Positions 8,289-16,719 of a DNA stretch of 38,579 nucleotides are shown here, one piece after another. Position numbers and translations under genes: made by a program. Below the pieces are notes generated by a model. The model searched no databases. It was not told the DNA's origin and worked only from the letters and a program-made list of their open reading frames with translations. The DNA is taken from positions 1 through 38,579 of the forward strand of contig JAHLWT010000125.1 in assembly GCA_019057775.1 (NCBI GenBank), read 5' to 3'. Within the stretch, counting starts at the first letter, position 1, and each line of letters opens with the position of its first letter. This stretch comes from Promethearchaeota archaeon (GTDB lineage Archaea; Asgardarchaeota; Lokiarchaeia; Sigynarchaeales; SOKP01).

Positions 8289-9359
8289 ATGGTTAGACCA
8301 ATGCAAAAGAGAAAGAAACAGATATTTCTTGATAGGTTTCGATTTTTTTCATATGAAGTTGCGTTAGGATTTATTCTAATATTTATACTCTTATTATTAC
8401 CAGCATTTATTATCCCATTAATTGCAGAGCCTGGTTCTGTTCTCTATGGGATATTGTTTTATTCTTTAAGAGCTATTATGGCATTTATAGGTGTACCATT
8501 AATACTACATCTCTCAAATTTATTATTCCTAGATAAAAAAAGAGATGTTATTGTTGAAGAAGATGTATCTCCAGCAATAGGACATTTGAGACTTTATAAA
8601 ATAACAAAAAATAATTATCAATATCAAATCTTATATGGCTTCCTCATCTTTTTTTTAGTATTTTTACCAATTGATTTCTTAACCTATTTATTGGTACCCA
8701 AGATTCTCGAATATCAATCTTTTGCGCTAGCATTTAAATCAACAGATAGCTACTTATTAGCAGACTATTCGATATTTTTAATCTCTGTCATTATAATTCA
8801 AGTTTCTGTAGCTATTTCCGAAGAAACCATCGCGAGAGGTTTATTGACTAAACGAGGGAGCGAACATTTTTTCCGAATGTCAGCAGTCATGATATCATCT
8901 CTTTATTTTGGATTAGGTCATTTTGCTTATTTCCTTGATCCGATAAGCAGGGGTTATCCTCTTTGGTTTCCCTTTATTTGGTTCTTGCAAGCATTTATCA
9001 TTGGAATTATTCTTTCTTTATTAATCATAAGGAGAAAGTGGTTGATTCCAGTAATTATTGCACATGCTTTAAACAATATCGTCTCGGCTCATGCAGTTTG
9101 GAGTTTTTTAAAAGGAGTAGATTTTATTGAGGTAGTGCTACAACTTTATTTGCCATTAACAATTATTGGGCTTTTAATGTTGATCTGGCAGTTTTCCAGG
9201 ATTAAGGATGGTTTGTTAGTTGGACTAAACATTTTTAAAGAGTATTTTGAATTTGATGATACAACAGAGGAAACTAGTGCTGATAAAGTATTTCGAGTAT
9301 TTATTGATATAGTTTTAGCGTTTTTAATATTCCTAATGGGGATAATGATAGTGATATAA
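8289..9359 (+). CDS. CPBP-family intramembrane metalloprotease
   Basis: A 356-residue membrane protein with about eight hydrophobic segments. It has the three CPBP (CAAX protease/bacteriocin-processing, Abi) motifs: EETIAR (EExxxR, residues 178-183), FGLGH (FxxxH, 207-211) and HALNN (HxxxN, 259-263). These supply the glutamates and histidines of the membrane-embedded active site. The family includes Rce1-type prenyl-protein proteases and proteases of unknown substrate. Asgard archaea encode many small GTPases, so CAAX-like processing is an attractive but unproved role. It is followed after 14 bases by the phosphodiesterase gene, probably in the same transcript. Confidence 0.85.
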   Translation: MVRPMQKRKKQIFLDRFRFFSYEVALGFILIFILLLLPAFIIPLIAEPGSVLYGILFYSLRAIMAFIGVPLILHLSNLLFLDKKRDVIVEEDVSPAIGHLRLYKITKNNYQYQILYGFLIFFLVFLPIDFLTYLLVPKILEYQSFALAFKSTDSYLLADYSIFLISVIIIQVSVAISEETIARGLLTKRGSEHFFRMSAVMISSLYFGLGHFAYFLDPISRGYPLWFPFIWFLQAFIIGIILSLLIIRRKWLIPVIIAHALNNIVSAHAVWSFLKGVDFIEVVLQLYLPLTIIGLLMLIWQFSRIKDGLLVGLNIFKEYFEFDDTTEETSADKVFRVFIDIVLAFLIFLMGIMIVI

Positions 9360-9373
9360 GGAGATATAGTTAT

Positions 9374-9895
9374 ATGAAGTTAGGTATTATCTCCGATACA
9401 CATATTACAGAAAATTACAATACTAACAAGCTACGTCAATTAATAAATCAGTTGAAAGTCGTTTTTAATGATGTTGATGAGATTGTACATGCAGGTGACA
9501 TCTCTGAAAATTTTTTTTTAAATCAGATTAAAGAATTAGCACCCGTAAGATGTGTAAAAAGTAATTTTGACAACATACCAGATTTGGAGGATTTCATTAA
9601 ATTTTCAGTAGGTCGATATAAAATTGGAGTCATTCACATTTTACCTGAAAATCTAGAAGAGTTTGTTAAGGACAATAATTTAAATATCCTAATTTTTGGT
9701 CACACTCATCAACCGCTTATAAAAGGGACAAACTTTAATGTACTTCTTCTAAATCCTGGGTCTCCAACAAAACCGAAAGCTCCGGTCGAAAGACCGGGTT
9801 TTTTAAAACCTAAAGCTAGGCCAAGTGTTATAACTTTAAATATTGATGAGGATGATGTCTTATCAACATTTATTGTCAATCTTAAATTGGATTAG
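9374..9895 (+). CDS. YfcE/MJ0936-type metallophosphoesterase
   Basis: A 173-residue calcineurin-like phosphoesterase of the small YfcE/MJ0936 type. Metal-binding motifs appear in order: ISDTHI (DxH, residues 7-9), HAGDIS (GD, about 41), SNFD in place of the usual GNCD, a lone histidine in GVIHIL, and FGHTHQP (GHxH). NPGSPTKPK is the typical late segment. The family hydrolyses phosphodiesters in vitro with Mn or Ni; physiological substrates are mostly unknown. The usual glycine before the asparagine is serine, which is a mild departure. The gene ends before two hairpins. Confidence 0.85.
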   Translation: MKLGIISDTHITENYNTNKLRQLINQLKVVFNDVDEIVHAGDISENFFLNQIKELAPVRCVKSNFDNIPDLEDFIKFSVGRYKIGVIHILPENLEEFVKDNNLNILIFGHTHQPLIKGTNFNVLLLNPGSPTKPKAPVERPGFLKPKARPSVITLNIDEDDVLSTFIVNLKLD

Positions 9896-9925
9896 CTTTT
9901 TTGACAGTAATTGATAATTAAACTC

Positions 9926-9950
9926 GTTTCAATAAATATTGAAACCTTTT
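9926..9950 (+). terminator. Hairpin with short T tract after the phosphodiesterase gene
   Basis: GTTTCAATA and TATTGAAAC form a perfect 9-bp inverted repeat with a 2-base spacer, followed by CTTTT. It lies 31 bases after the stop of the phosphodiesterase gene. This looks like a terminator or RNA 3'-end structure. The T tract is short and archaeal termination depends mainly on T-runs, so the function is inferred. Confidence 0.4.
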
Positions 9951-10037
9951 AAAATTGTACTTTGAATAATTTTAAATATAAAATACCTCATATTATTTAT
10001 ACGAAGAAATTTTATGTAAGAATATTAGATTTAAAAC

Positions 10038-10067
10038 ACTTGAAAGTAATTCTTTCAAGTTATTTTT
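10038..10067 (+). promoter_or_regulatory. Perfect hairpin upstream of the Roadblock gene
   Basis: ACTTGAAAG-TAATT-CTTTCAAGT forms a perfect 9-bp stem with a 5-base loop and is followed by TATTTTT. It starts about 73 bases before the TTG of the Roadblock/LC7 gene. It may be a second terminator for the upstream genes, a leader element or a protein-binding palindrome; the sequence alone does not decide. The rest of 9896-10110 contains no gene. Confidence 0.4.
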
Positions 10068-10110
10068 ATAGAGGATAAGAAAATAATAAACATTAAAAAA
10101 GTGAGTATAT

Positions 10111-10512
10111 TTGGTTAATAGACTTGAACTAGTACTTAAAGAACTTAATGAAAATGGCAATTTCCGAGCATCCCTTTTTGCTACTTCCACGGGTTTGGTC
10201 TTGGCATCACAAAAGGAAGAGGGTATAGATGAAAGAGTAGTAGCAGCTATGGGATCATTATTGAGTGATTCTGCATATAAAGCTGCAGAGGAACTAAATC
10301 TTTCTGCTATACAAAGTATGAACATTAAGTATGAGGAAGATTATATCATCATGAGAAATATTATTCTATCTTCTGACAATAAAAATCAATTTCTTTTAGC
10401 AATTTTATCAAAACGCCCTGAGAGTGAAGATGTTGAGCGCTATATCGATCAACTTATAGATTGGGCAGTTGAAAACTCCCAAGCAGATTTAGAAAAGCTT
10501 TCGAGTTTATAA
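10111..10512 (+). CDS. Roadblock/LC7 domain protein
   Basis: The 133-residue protein starts at a TTG. It has the Roadblock/LC7 fold pattern: an N-terminal helix (LELVLKELNEN), a strand pair FRASLFATSTGLVLAS, a central helix DERVVAAMGSLLSDSAYKAAEEL, then strands ending in DYIIMRNI and FLLAILS and a C-terminal helix. Roadblock proteins of the MglB/LC7 type regulate small Ras-like GTPases, and Asgard archaea are rich in both. No small GTPase gene is in this window, so its partner must lie elsewhere. It appears to be a single-domain, monocistronic gene with a hairpin in its leader. Confidence 0.85.
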   Translation: MVNRLELVLKELNENGNFRASLFATSTGLVLASQKEEGIDERVVAAMGSLLSDSAYKAAEELNLSAIQSMNIKYEEDYIIMRNIILSSDNKNQFLLAILSKRPESEDVERYIDQLIDWAVENSQADLEKLSSL

Positions 10513-10554
10513 TATATTATCCTAATATTCTTTGATTTCACACTTTTTTCTAGT

Positions 10555-11196
10555 TTATCGTTTTATTGAGTTATAAAATTCTAAAACTTCCTGGTTTATC
10601 TTTCTTTCATAACCCATATAAAAGTGATCTCCTCCAGTAATTATTTTCTTCTTTTTTGGTTGATGATAAAAGCTATAATGGAATTCAAAATTTTTGTATT
10701 GAGCAATGGTATCCTTATCTCCTTGAATAAATAGTTTTGGTTTAGTAGACTGAGTTAATTCTTTGTACTTTACTCCAACAAAATCCCAAGGAAATGATAT
10801 TGAAATAAAACCAATGACGTTATTAGAATAATTTATTGCTGAACAACCTATTGCGGCGCCATAAGAATAGCCACATATAATTATACGCTCAGATTTTTTA
10901 TCATTTAATAGAAAATTAATACAAGCTCTTACATCACTTAATTCACCGCTTCCTTCTGAGTGAGTTCCAGTTGATTTTCCAACACCTCTAAAATTAAACC
11001 TTAAACATGAAATACTATTTTGGATTAATGTATTAAAGACTCCAGATACCACATTGTTAAACATGTTTCCACCGAATTCTGGATGGGGATGGCAAATTAA
11101 CACAGTTGGATATTTAATATCATTATTTGATTGGAAATATTCGGTTTCTAGTATTATCTCACCATTTTTTATGTATAGCAATTCTTTTTCTACCAT
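10555..11196 (-). CDS. Alpha/beta hydrolase (dienelactone-hydrolase-like)
   Basis: A 213-residue cytoplasmic alpha/beta hydrolase. The nucleophile elbow is GYSYGA (GxSxG, around residue 117). The oxyanion region is CHPHPEFGGNMFNNVV, and the FNFRGVGKSTGTH block precedes the helix that leads to the nucleophile. QGDKDTI supplies the probable acid and GGDHFYMG the catalytic histidine. These features fit the small esterase family related to COG2945 and dienelactone hydrolases. The substrate is unknown. It lies tail to tail with the Roadblock gene and head to head with nadC, so a promoter lies in the short gap at 11197-11252. Confidence 0.85.
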   Translation of the reverse strand: MVEKELLYIKNGEIILETEYFQSNNDIKYPTVLICHPHPEFGGNMFNNVVSGVFNTLIQNSISCLRFNFRGVGKSTGTHSEGSGELSDVRACINFLLNDKKSERIIICGYSYGAAIGCSAINYSNNVIGFISISFPWDFVGVKYKELTQSTKPKLFIQGDKDTIAQYKNFEFHYSFYHQPKKKKIITGGDHFYMGYERKINQEVLEFYNSIKR

Positions 11197-11252
11197 AATT
11201 TTAATTAATTTTTAAACAATAATAATACTACTTATACAAATTTCTGCGAAAT

Positions 11253-12107
11253 ATGAATTATAATATGATCATAATTGAGCAAAAGCTAAGAGAATTTTTG
11301 CTAGAAGATTGCACTTATAACGATGTGAGTTCGAGGATCATTCCGGAAAATACTCAAACAACTGCCAAAATAATAGCTAAGAGTAAAGGATACGTGTCTG
11401 GTCTAGAAGTATTAAAGATACTCTACAAAATATTAGATTTATCTTCACATTTTTTCAAAAAAGATGGAGAATGTGTTATTGAAGGTGATATTATCCTAGA
11501 ATTAAAAGGAAATATTAGAGATATTCTATTAGGAGAAAGAACAGGATTGAATATACTTACCCATATGAGCGCAATAACATCTACCGCGAGAAAATTTATT
11601 AAAATAATTAAAGATTCAGGTAAAAATGTTAAAATTGCATGTACAAGAAAAACAATTCCTGGCATAAGAATTTTTGAGAAAATGGCAGCTGAAATAGGAC
11701 AGGCTGATCCACATAGATATTCTTTAGATGATATGATCCTTCTAAAAGATACGCATTTGAGATATTATAAGGGAGATATCCCACAACTTTTAAAAGATGT
11801 GAAGAAAGTAGCTAGTTTTACAAAGAAAATCGAAATAGAAGTTGAGAATGCCGAAGATGCATTAATTGCTGCGAAGAATGGAGCTGACATTATTATGCTT
11901 GATAATTTTAGCCCTGACATGGTCGAAGATGCGATTAATTCTTTAAAGATGCATAATATCCGAGATAAAATAGTAGTTGAGGTATCAGGAGGAATTACAC
12001 CAGAAAATATCATAGATTATTTACTTTCGGAACCAGATATTATAAGTTCTGGTTTTTTAACTCAATTCCCATCTGAGAAAGTCGATTTTTCACTTCGATT
12101 TGATTAA
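11253..12107 (+). CDS. nadC: Quinolinate phosphoribosyltransferase
   Basis: The 284-residue enzyme converts quinolinate and PRPP to nicotinate mononucleotide in de novo NAD synthesis. Conserved motifs are GERTGLN, CTRKTIPGIRIFEKMAAEIG followed by HRYSLDDMILLKDTH, IEVENAEDA, DIIMLDNFSPD and VEVSGGI, spanning the N-terminal alpha/beta domain and the PRPP-binding barrel. The related ModD protein is an alternative, but the match to the NadC block with the HRY and K-D-x-H motifs is good. NAD kinase is encoded later in the window at 25483, so two steps of NAD(P) supply are present. Confidence 0.92.
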   Translation: MNYNMIIIEQKLREFLLEDCTYNDVSSRIIPENTQTTAKIIAKSKGYVSGLEVLKILYKILDLSSHFFKKDGECVIEGDIILELKGNIRDILLGERTGLNILTHMSAITSTARKFIKIIKDSGKNVKIACTRKTIPGIRIFEKMAAEIGQADPHRYSLDDMILLKDTHLRYYKGDIPQLLKDVKKVASFTKKIEIEVENAEDALIAAKNGADIIMLDNFSPDMVEDAINSLKMHNIRDKIVVEVSGGITPENIIDYLLSEPDIISSGFLTQFPSEKVDFSLRFD

Positions 12108-12114
12108 TTTAGAC

Positions 12115-12507
12115 TTAATCTATAACTACTTCACGAATAGTACAAATTACATCTTTAATTTTTGCTATTTCTCTGTAAAGGTCTTTTATAATTCCAAATT
12201 CACCAACCAATAAAATCAATTCAATTTTTTTTTCAGCAATGCGCCAATCTGTTATCGTTTTGATAATTTGATGAAAGTTTGAGTATATTTCAGTTATTTG
12301 ATCAATTAATACGTCTTTAAAAGGATATACTAAGCTAACAGTCATTATTTTATATCCTTCTAAATTGTCAAATTGTTCAAATTTTTCAATGAAAGACACT
12401 ATGGAGTCTCTTAATGCTTCACTTTTAGAATTAAAACCACTTAGATTACGAATTTTTTCGAATCTCTCTAATAAATCATCACTAATTTGAAGGGATATTA
12501 TTGGCAT
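12115..12507 (-). CDS. NikR-like ribbon-helix-helix regulator without a full nickel site
   Basis: A 130-residue protein with an N-terminal ribbon-helix-helix (MPIISLQISDDLLERFEKIR ... SKSEALRDSIVSFI) and a NikR-type ACT-like C-terminal domain (VSLVYPFKD ... IELILLVGE ... VICTIREVVI). In NikR the nickel ligands are one histidine in the helix, two in an HxH strand and one cysteine. Here the helix histidine (FHQII) remains, but the HxH strand reads ITDWRI and the cysteine position is lysine. It is therefore probably a transcriptional regulator responding to something else, or to nothing. It is convergent with nadC 7 bases away. Tandem 15-bp repeats lie directly upstream. Confidence 0.8.
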   Translation of the reverse strand: MPIISLQISDDLLERFEKIRNLSGFNSKSEALRDSIVSFIEKFEQFDNLEGYKIMTVSLVYPFKDVLIDQITEIYSNFHQIIKTITDWRIAEKKIELILLVGEFGIIKDLYREIAKIKDVICTIREVVID

Positions 12508-12540
12508 AATAACTTTTTAAAAAACTTATTCCTCTTAAAG

Positions 12541-12579
12541 AAATTTAATAATTATAAATTTAATAATTATATATTTAAT
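12541..12579. repeat. Tandem 15-bp AT repeats upstream of the RHH regulator
   Basis: AAATTTAATAATTAT occurs twice without a mismatch (12541-12555, 12556-12570), followed by a partial third copy starting ATATTTAAT. The array begins 34 bases upstream of the regulator's ATG, between it and the stop of the gene at 12589. Ribbon-helix-helix proteins often bind direct or inverted repeats in their own promoters. Low-complexity AT sequence is the alternative. Confidence 0.5.
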
Positions 12580-12588
12580 GTTTAGGTA

Positions 12589-13431
12589 TTATTTTAAAAA
12601 TTTCTTAATAAATTCAATACTTTGGGATAGCTCCTTTGCTGAAGATAACTCAATTATTAACGCCCCATTATATTTATAACTTGATATAATTTCAAAGATT
12701 TTTTTAAAATTGATTTTCCCTGATCCTAATGATGGATGGGTATCAGTAACTTTACTAAAATTATCTACGATATGAACATTCCTTATAACTTTATGAAATT
12801 TTGACCATAATTTTCCCACATCACCATTACAAGTATAGAAGTGGCTTGTATCATAAGTAAGAAATAGATTATTTCTATCAACAATATTGAACACTTCCTC
12901 AATATTATTATTTTCAGTCATAATATAGGCATTTTGAGGCATGTTTTCCAAACATACACAAATATCTAAATTCTTTGAAAAATCTAACAACTTATGAATA
13001 GCATGCTTCAATTTAATTTTATTAAACTCTCTAATTGAACTAATCAGGAAGTTAGCTAATCCTGGATGGATAGTAATTACTTTAGCACCAATTTCTTGAC
13101 TTACCTTTATAGTTTCAATATAAGATTCTGTAGAAGCATTAGAAATTATACCATTATGAGAACACAAATTCACATCAATAAAAGGTCCATGAACTTGCTT
13201 TTTTAATGAATAAGAATTTACTAAATCAACAATTTTCTGTCGATTCTCCTTCTCAAATATTTCTGGAGGATCTAACACTAGTTCTACAACGGTAATTCCA
13301 TTTTCCTCAGCATAATTAAGACATGCTTCTGAGGCGTTAAGTTGGAGATCAACAAGATTTTCAAATTTTGTAGAAAGCCCCATCTCTATAATGAATCCAA
13401 GAGAGCTAATTCCTAATTCCACAATTATCAC
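12589..13431 (-). CDS. Sugar phosphate isomerase/epimerase-like TIM-barrel protein
   Basis: A 280-residue member of the xylose-isomerase-like TIM-barrel (AP_endonuc_2) family, starting at a GTG. Typical segments are ENGITVVELVLDPP, VHGPFIDVNLC, VITIHPG, VCLENMP, LTYDTSHFYTCNGD, VRNVHIVDN and HPSLGSGKINFKKIFEIIS. Residues likely to bind a divalent metal are the E of LEN, the D and H of DTSH and the H of NVHIVD. The family includes sugar isomerases, epimerases and endonuclease IV, and the gene lacks the extra features of the latter. It follows the class II aldolase gene at 13455 by 23 bases on the same strand, so a shared role in sugar metabolism is plausible. Confidence 0.75.
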   Translation of the reverse strand: MIIVELGISSLGFIIEMGLSTKFENLVDLQLNASEACLNYAEENGITVVELVLDPPEIFEKENRQKIVDLVNSYSLKKQVHGPFIDVNLCSHNGIISNASTESYIETIKVSQEIGAKVITIHPGLANFLISSIREFNKIKLKHAIHKLLDFSKNLDICVCLENMPQNAYIMTENNNIEEVFNIVDRNNLFLTYDTSHFYTCNGDVGKLWSKFHKVIRNVHIVDNFSKVTDTHPSLGSGKINFKKIFEIISSYKYNGALIIELSSAKELSQSIEFIKKFLK

Positions 13432-13454
13432 TTAATGAATTATTATACCTTTTT

Positions 13455-14129
13455 TTATTTACGCATGGTACGAGGATAATTAGCAAACAAACTCTTAAAA
13501 AGCTTTTGAAATCTTTCAAGTTGTTTATTGGATAAAATATAGGGTTCTCCTATTTGTAATGCACCCCAGTACATTTTTGCTAGTTTTTCTACTAATTCAG
13601 CGAATTTTACAGCATGATCTAATGATTTTCCACAAACTATATTCCCATGATTAGCTAATAACGCTGCGTTTTTTTTACCTAAGGCTTTTAGGGCTGTTTG
13701 ACCAATTTCCCCTGAATGTGCTTCACCGAAATCAGAAACATCAATCGTCCCACCCAAAAATATAAACATTTCTTCCATTATTACAGGAATACCTTTTCTA
13801 TTGATTGAGAGTATAGTTGCAAATGGTGAATGTGTGTGAATTACTGCTTGAACTTTTGGTCTTGATTTATAAATTGCAATATGCATTTTTGCTTCAGTAG
13901 ATGGTAATTTTCCGGCACTCAAAGCTATTGCATTAAAATTCATATGTACAATTTCTTCTTTTTTAAGAGTTTCATATTGATTAAATGAAGGTGTAATGAA
14001 GAGCTCTTCTTTCTTGCCATTTCTTACACTAACATTACCTTCTCCTGCTTCTACTAAACCCTTTGAGAAAATTGATTTTGCAGCTTTAACTACTTCCATT
14101 CGAAGTTGATCTTCTTTATTTAAAGTCAT
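13455..14129 (-). CDS. Class II aldolase/adducin family protein (fuculose-phosphate-aldolase-like)
   Basis: A 224-residue zinc-dependent aldolase of the FucA/AraD family, which cleaves a phosphorylated ketose to dihydroxyacetone phosphate and an aldehyde or epimerises ribulose 5-phosphate. The residues are intact: GEGNVSVR (phosphate loop), STEAKMH with the catalytic glutamate, HTHSP with two zinc histidines and LANHGN with the third. Length matches family members. It lies just upstream of a TIM-barrel isomerase. It is a paralogue of the C-terminal half of the fusion protein at 16904-18586, sharing the same motif order. Confidence 0.85.
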   Translation of the reverse strand: MTLNKEDQLRMEVVKAAKSIFSKGLVEAGEGNVSVRNGKKEELFITPSFNQYETLKKEEIVHMNFNAIALSAGKLPSTEAKMHIAIYKSRPKVQAVIHTHSPFATILSINRKGIPVIMEEMFIFLGGTIDVSDFGEAHSGEIGQTALKALGKKNAALLANHGNIVCGKSLDHAVKFAELVEKLAKMYWGALQIGEPYILSNKQLERFQKLFKSLFANYPRTMRK

Positions 14130-14298
14130 AAAGTTAATAATTAAATCTCGATTAAAAACCTAATTTCAATTTATTCTTTCTAAAATGATTTAAAATAATC
14201 AATTTATAAATTTTCAATACTCTTATTTTTTAAATTTTATAAAGTTGTACCAAATAACATTATTATAATCATTCTGATATTACCATTTAATAAAAATC

Positions 14299-15387
14299 AT
14301 GACTCGAATGATTTTACATTGTGATTTGGATTGTTTTTTTGCTGCAGTTGAGATAAGAGATAATCCAAACTATAGGGGAAAACCCGTTATTATTGGAGCA
14401 GACCCAAAAGAAGGAAAGGGAAGAGGTGTAATATCTACATGTAATTATGAAGCAAGAAAATATGGATTACACTCAGCATTGCCAATTTCCCAAGCTTTTA
14501 AAAAATGTCCTCATGGGATTTATTTAAAACCGAATTTTAAAAAATATTTAAAAGCATCTAGGGAAGTAATGTTTATCCTTGAAAGTTTTAGCAATGAATT
14601 TCAGCGGGTAGGAACAGATGAAGCATACTTAGAGGTGACTGAAATCACTAAGGAGTATGAAAAGGCGGAAAAAATTGCGAAGGAGATTCAGAAAGAAGTT
14701 TTTGAAAAAGTAGGTATTACTATCTCAATAGGTATAGCACCAACTAAAAGTTTAGCTAAGATCGCATCAGATTGTAATAAACCAAATGGAATAACAATTT
14801 TCAAAACGGACAATTTCAAAGATTTTTTGAAAGATATGGATATTACTCGGATTTCAGGCATTGGAAAAAAGTCTAAGCCATATTACTATAAAAATGGGAT
14901 AAAAAAGATTGGAGATATAATTAACATTTCTTTAACTAGAATGATTGAACTGTTTGGAAAACAGGGAAAATGGGTTTGGAACGTCGCAAATGGAATAGAT
15001 AATCGTAAAGTAAGAGAGTTTCCTGAGAGTCGGAAATCTATTAGCGCTGAAAGGACATTCTTTAAAGACACATCTGTTTTCAATGAAATTCTTTCAAAAT
15101 TTGAAGAAATTAATAAACAAATCCATGCGACTGTATTTAAGCATAATATAACATATAAAACAATAACCTTAAAAATAAGGTTTGAAGGCTATCAAACCTA
15201 TACACGGTCTAAAACTCTGCCTTATCATATTCAAGATGAAAAATTAGTATTAAATGTTATTTTAGAGTTGTTTAAGGAGTTTTCAAACTTAAAAAAAAAA
15301 ATAAGGCTTGTTGGGATTAAATTGTCTAATTTTGACACAAATCAAAATGCTCGACAAACAAATCTCTTAAAATATGCTTCTATATAA
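14299..15387 (+). CDS. dinB: Y-family translesion DNA polymerase (Pol IV)
   Basis: The 362-residue polymerase has the Y-family palm motif ILHCDLDCFFAAVE, the STCNYEARKYGL block (equivalent to YEARxxG), GTDEAYLEV with the catalytic acidic pair, SIGIAPTKSLAKIASD and the helix-hairpin-helix segment ISGIGKKS. A little-finger domain follows. It extends primers past damaged bases. The C-terminus QTNLLKYASI resembles a PCNA-interacting QxxLxx(Y/F) peptide, as in archaeal Dpo4. It is monocistronic, flanked by a divergent aldolase gene and a convergent membrane-protein gene. Confidence 0.93.
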   Translation: MTRMILHCDLDCFFAAVEIRDNPNYRGKPVIIGADPKEGKGRGVISTCNYEARKYGLHSALPISQAFKKCPHGIYLKPNFKKYLKASREVMFILESFSNEFQRVGTDEAYLEVTEITKEYEKAEKIAKEIQKEVFEKVGITISIGIAPTKSLAKIASDCNKPNGITIFKTDNFKDFLKDMDITRISGIGKKSKPYYYKNGIKKIGDIINISLTRMIELFGKQGKWVWNVANGIDNRKVREFPESRKSISAERTFFKDTSVFNEILSKFEEINKQIHATVFKHNITYKTITLKIRFEGYQTYTRSKTLPYHIQDEKLVLNVILELFKEFSNLKKKIRLVGIKLSNFDTNQNARQTNLLKYASI

Positions 15388-15415
15388 TAGAATTAATACT
15401 GGAAAACTCCCCGAA

Positions 15416-16174
15416 TTATTGATTATGCTTCTTATTTATTCTTTTGATCAACCAATCAGGCATTATTAAAGAAAAGTATGACAAGATTATAAAAATTACA
15501 CCAAATAACCATGCGATATATATAAATTCAGAATACCCTTCATGCCCAAAAGTTATCAATACAGTATCACCTATCAACATCGCGAACAGAAGCATTAAAC
15601 TTATCATTGAATAGAATAACAACTTTAATCCAGTGTACATAATTTTATCTTCAACATTTTTCTTAATTTTGTTGGCAATTAAAGCAATATATATATAAAT
15701 TAAATATGAATACAAAACAAGAATGAGCGTTGAATATATTCTTATATTTAATTTCCCTTCATAGTCAATTTGGGGGACTCCCCACCAATTCCAGGGTAGG
15801 AAAATCATTATAGCAATAATTAATCCTATTAAAGCGACTGGAAGGAAACCTTTTTTCCCTTTATTTGTCATATGGCTAGCAAAAATAAATAGAAAGATAT
15901 CTGCTAGAATGACCATTAAATATCCTAAAGGAAGAGAAATACGATAGATTTCACGATATTCTCCAATAATTATTGCTTCTAATAATCCAATCATTAAAGT
16001 AATAATTGTAAGAGTAAGAAATGTAAAAACTAGTGCTAAATATAAGGGAGGACGCACTTTTCTTTCCTTCCATTTTAGGTACATCTTAATCGTAATTACT
16101 GCTCCAAAAATAGATATGAAAATATAATAGACAAATATAGGAATAACTCGGGGTTGAAAAGGTGAATAACTCAT
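15416..16174 (-). CDS. Seven-transmembrane protein of unknown function
   Basis: A 252-residue integral membrane protein with seven strongly hydrophobic segments at about residues 10-30, 43-66, 78-101, 108-128, 146-168, 178-200 and 215-241. The loops are short and the C-terminus is basic (KRINKKHNQ). I recognise no catalytic motif and no attached kinase or methyl-accepting domain. The topology is like sensor-type 7-TM domains found at the N-terminus of signalling proteins, but here it stands alone. It is divergent from the longin-like gene at 16300. Confidence 0.7.
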   Translation of the reverse strand: MSYSPFQPRVIPIFVYYIFISIFGAVITIKMYLKWKERKVRPPLYLALVFTFLTLTIITLMIGLLEAIIIGEYREIYRISLPLGYLMVILADIFLFIFASHMTNKGKKGFLPVALIGLIIAIMIFLPWNWWGVPQIDYEGKLNIRIYSTLILVLYSYLIYIYIALIANKIKKNVEDKIMYTGLKLLFYSMISLMLLFAMLIGDTVLITFGHEGYSEFIYIAWLFGVIFIILSYFSLIMPDWLIKRINKKHNQ

Positions 16175-16299
16175 AACAATTAGATTATACTCAACACTTA
16201 AAAATTTTCATTTTAATTTTAATTCTTTTTATAGAAAATAAATTTAAAGCCTAAATTTATTAAACATATAAAAAACATCTTGCTATAATTTTATATAAT

Positions 16300-16713
16300 A
16301 TGGCTAAGTTAATACAGGATATCTGGATTCTGAGAGATAGTGGAATTGTAGTATTCCATAGAGTTTATAATGAACATTTAGATGCACAGTTATTTGGAGG
16401 ATTAATGACTACCCTGAATTTATTTGCAGAAGAATTATCTACAGGAGGTTTGTCTAACTTTGAGTTAAGTAACAAGCGTTTTAGTATTATAAAGAAAAAC
16501 CATTACCTATTTATTGCAAATTCTTCTAAAGATAAAAAAATAAAAAAAGTTCATCAGGAATTAGAAGCTATTGCAAAAAAATTTTTTGACAAGTATTCTA
16601 AAGATGTTTTATATGATTTCTCAGGGAATATAAATGCATTTTCTGATTTTGAAGAAGATATTGAACATTCATTGGAGGAAACTATTAGAAAGTTTCAAAA
16701 GGCCTTCTGGTAA
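16300..16713 (+). CDS. Longin-like domain protein
   Basis: A 137-residue soluble protein. The pattern (IQDIWILRDSGIVVFHR, then GGLMTTLNLFAEEL, then the strands FELSNKRFSIIKKNHYLFIANSS, then a long amphipathic helix VHQELEAIAKKFFDKY) matches the alpha-beta longin/Roadblock-type platform. Related small proteins are widespread in Asgard archaea and are proposed relatives of eukaryotic trafficking components and GTPase regulators. The assignment rests on fold pattern rather than a catalytic motif. No GTPase gene is adjacent. The start ATG is the first in a clearly coding frame. Confidence 0.65.
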   Translation: MAKLIQDIWILRDSGIVVFHRVYNEHLDAQLFGGLMTTLNLFAEELSTGGLSNFELSNKRFSIIKKNHYLFIANSSKDKKIKKVHQELEAIAKKFFDKYSKDVLYDFSGNINAFSDFEEDIEHSLEETIRKFQKAFW

Positions 16714-16719
16714 AAAATT

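Noticed and set aside
9926..9945. GTTTCAATA...GAAAC sequence resembling a CRISPR repeat
   Set aside because: Only one copy, no spacers, no cas genes. It is a perfect hairpin after a gene, so it was listed as a probable terminator.
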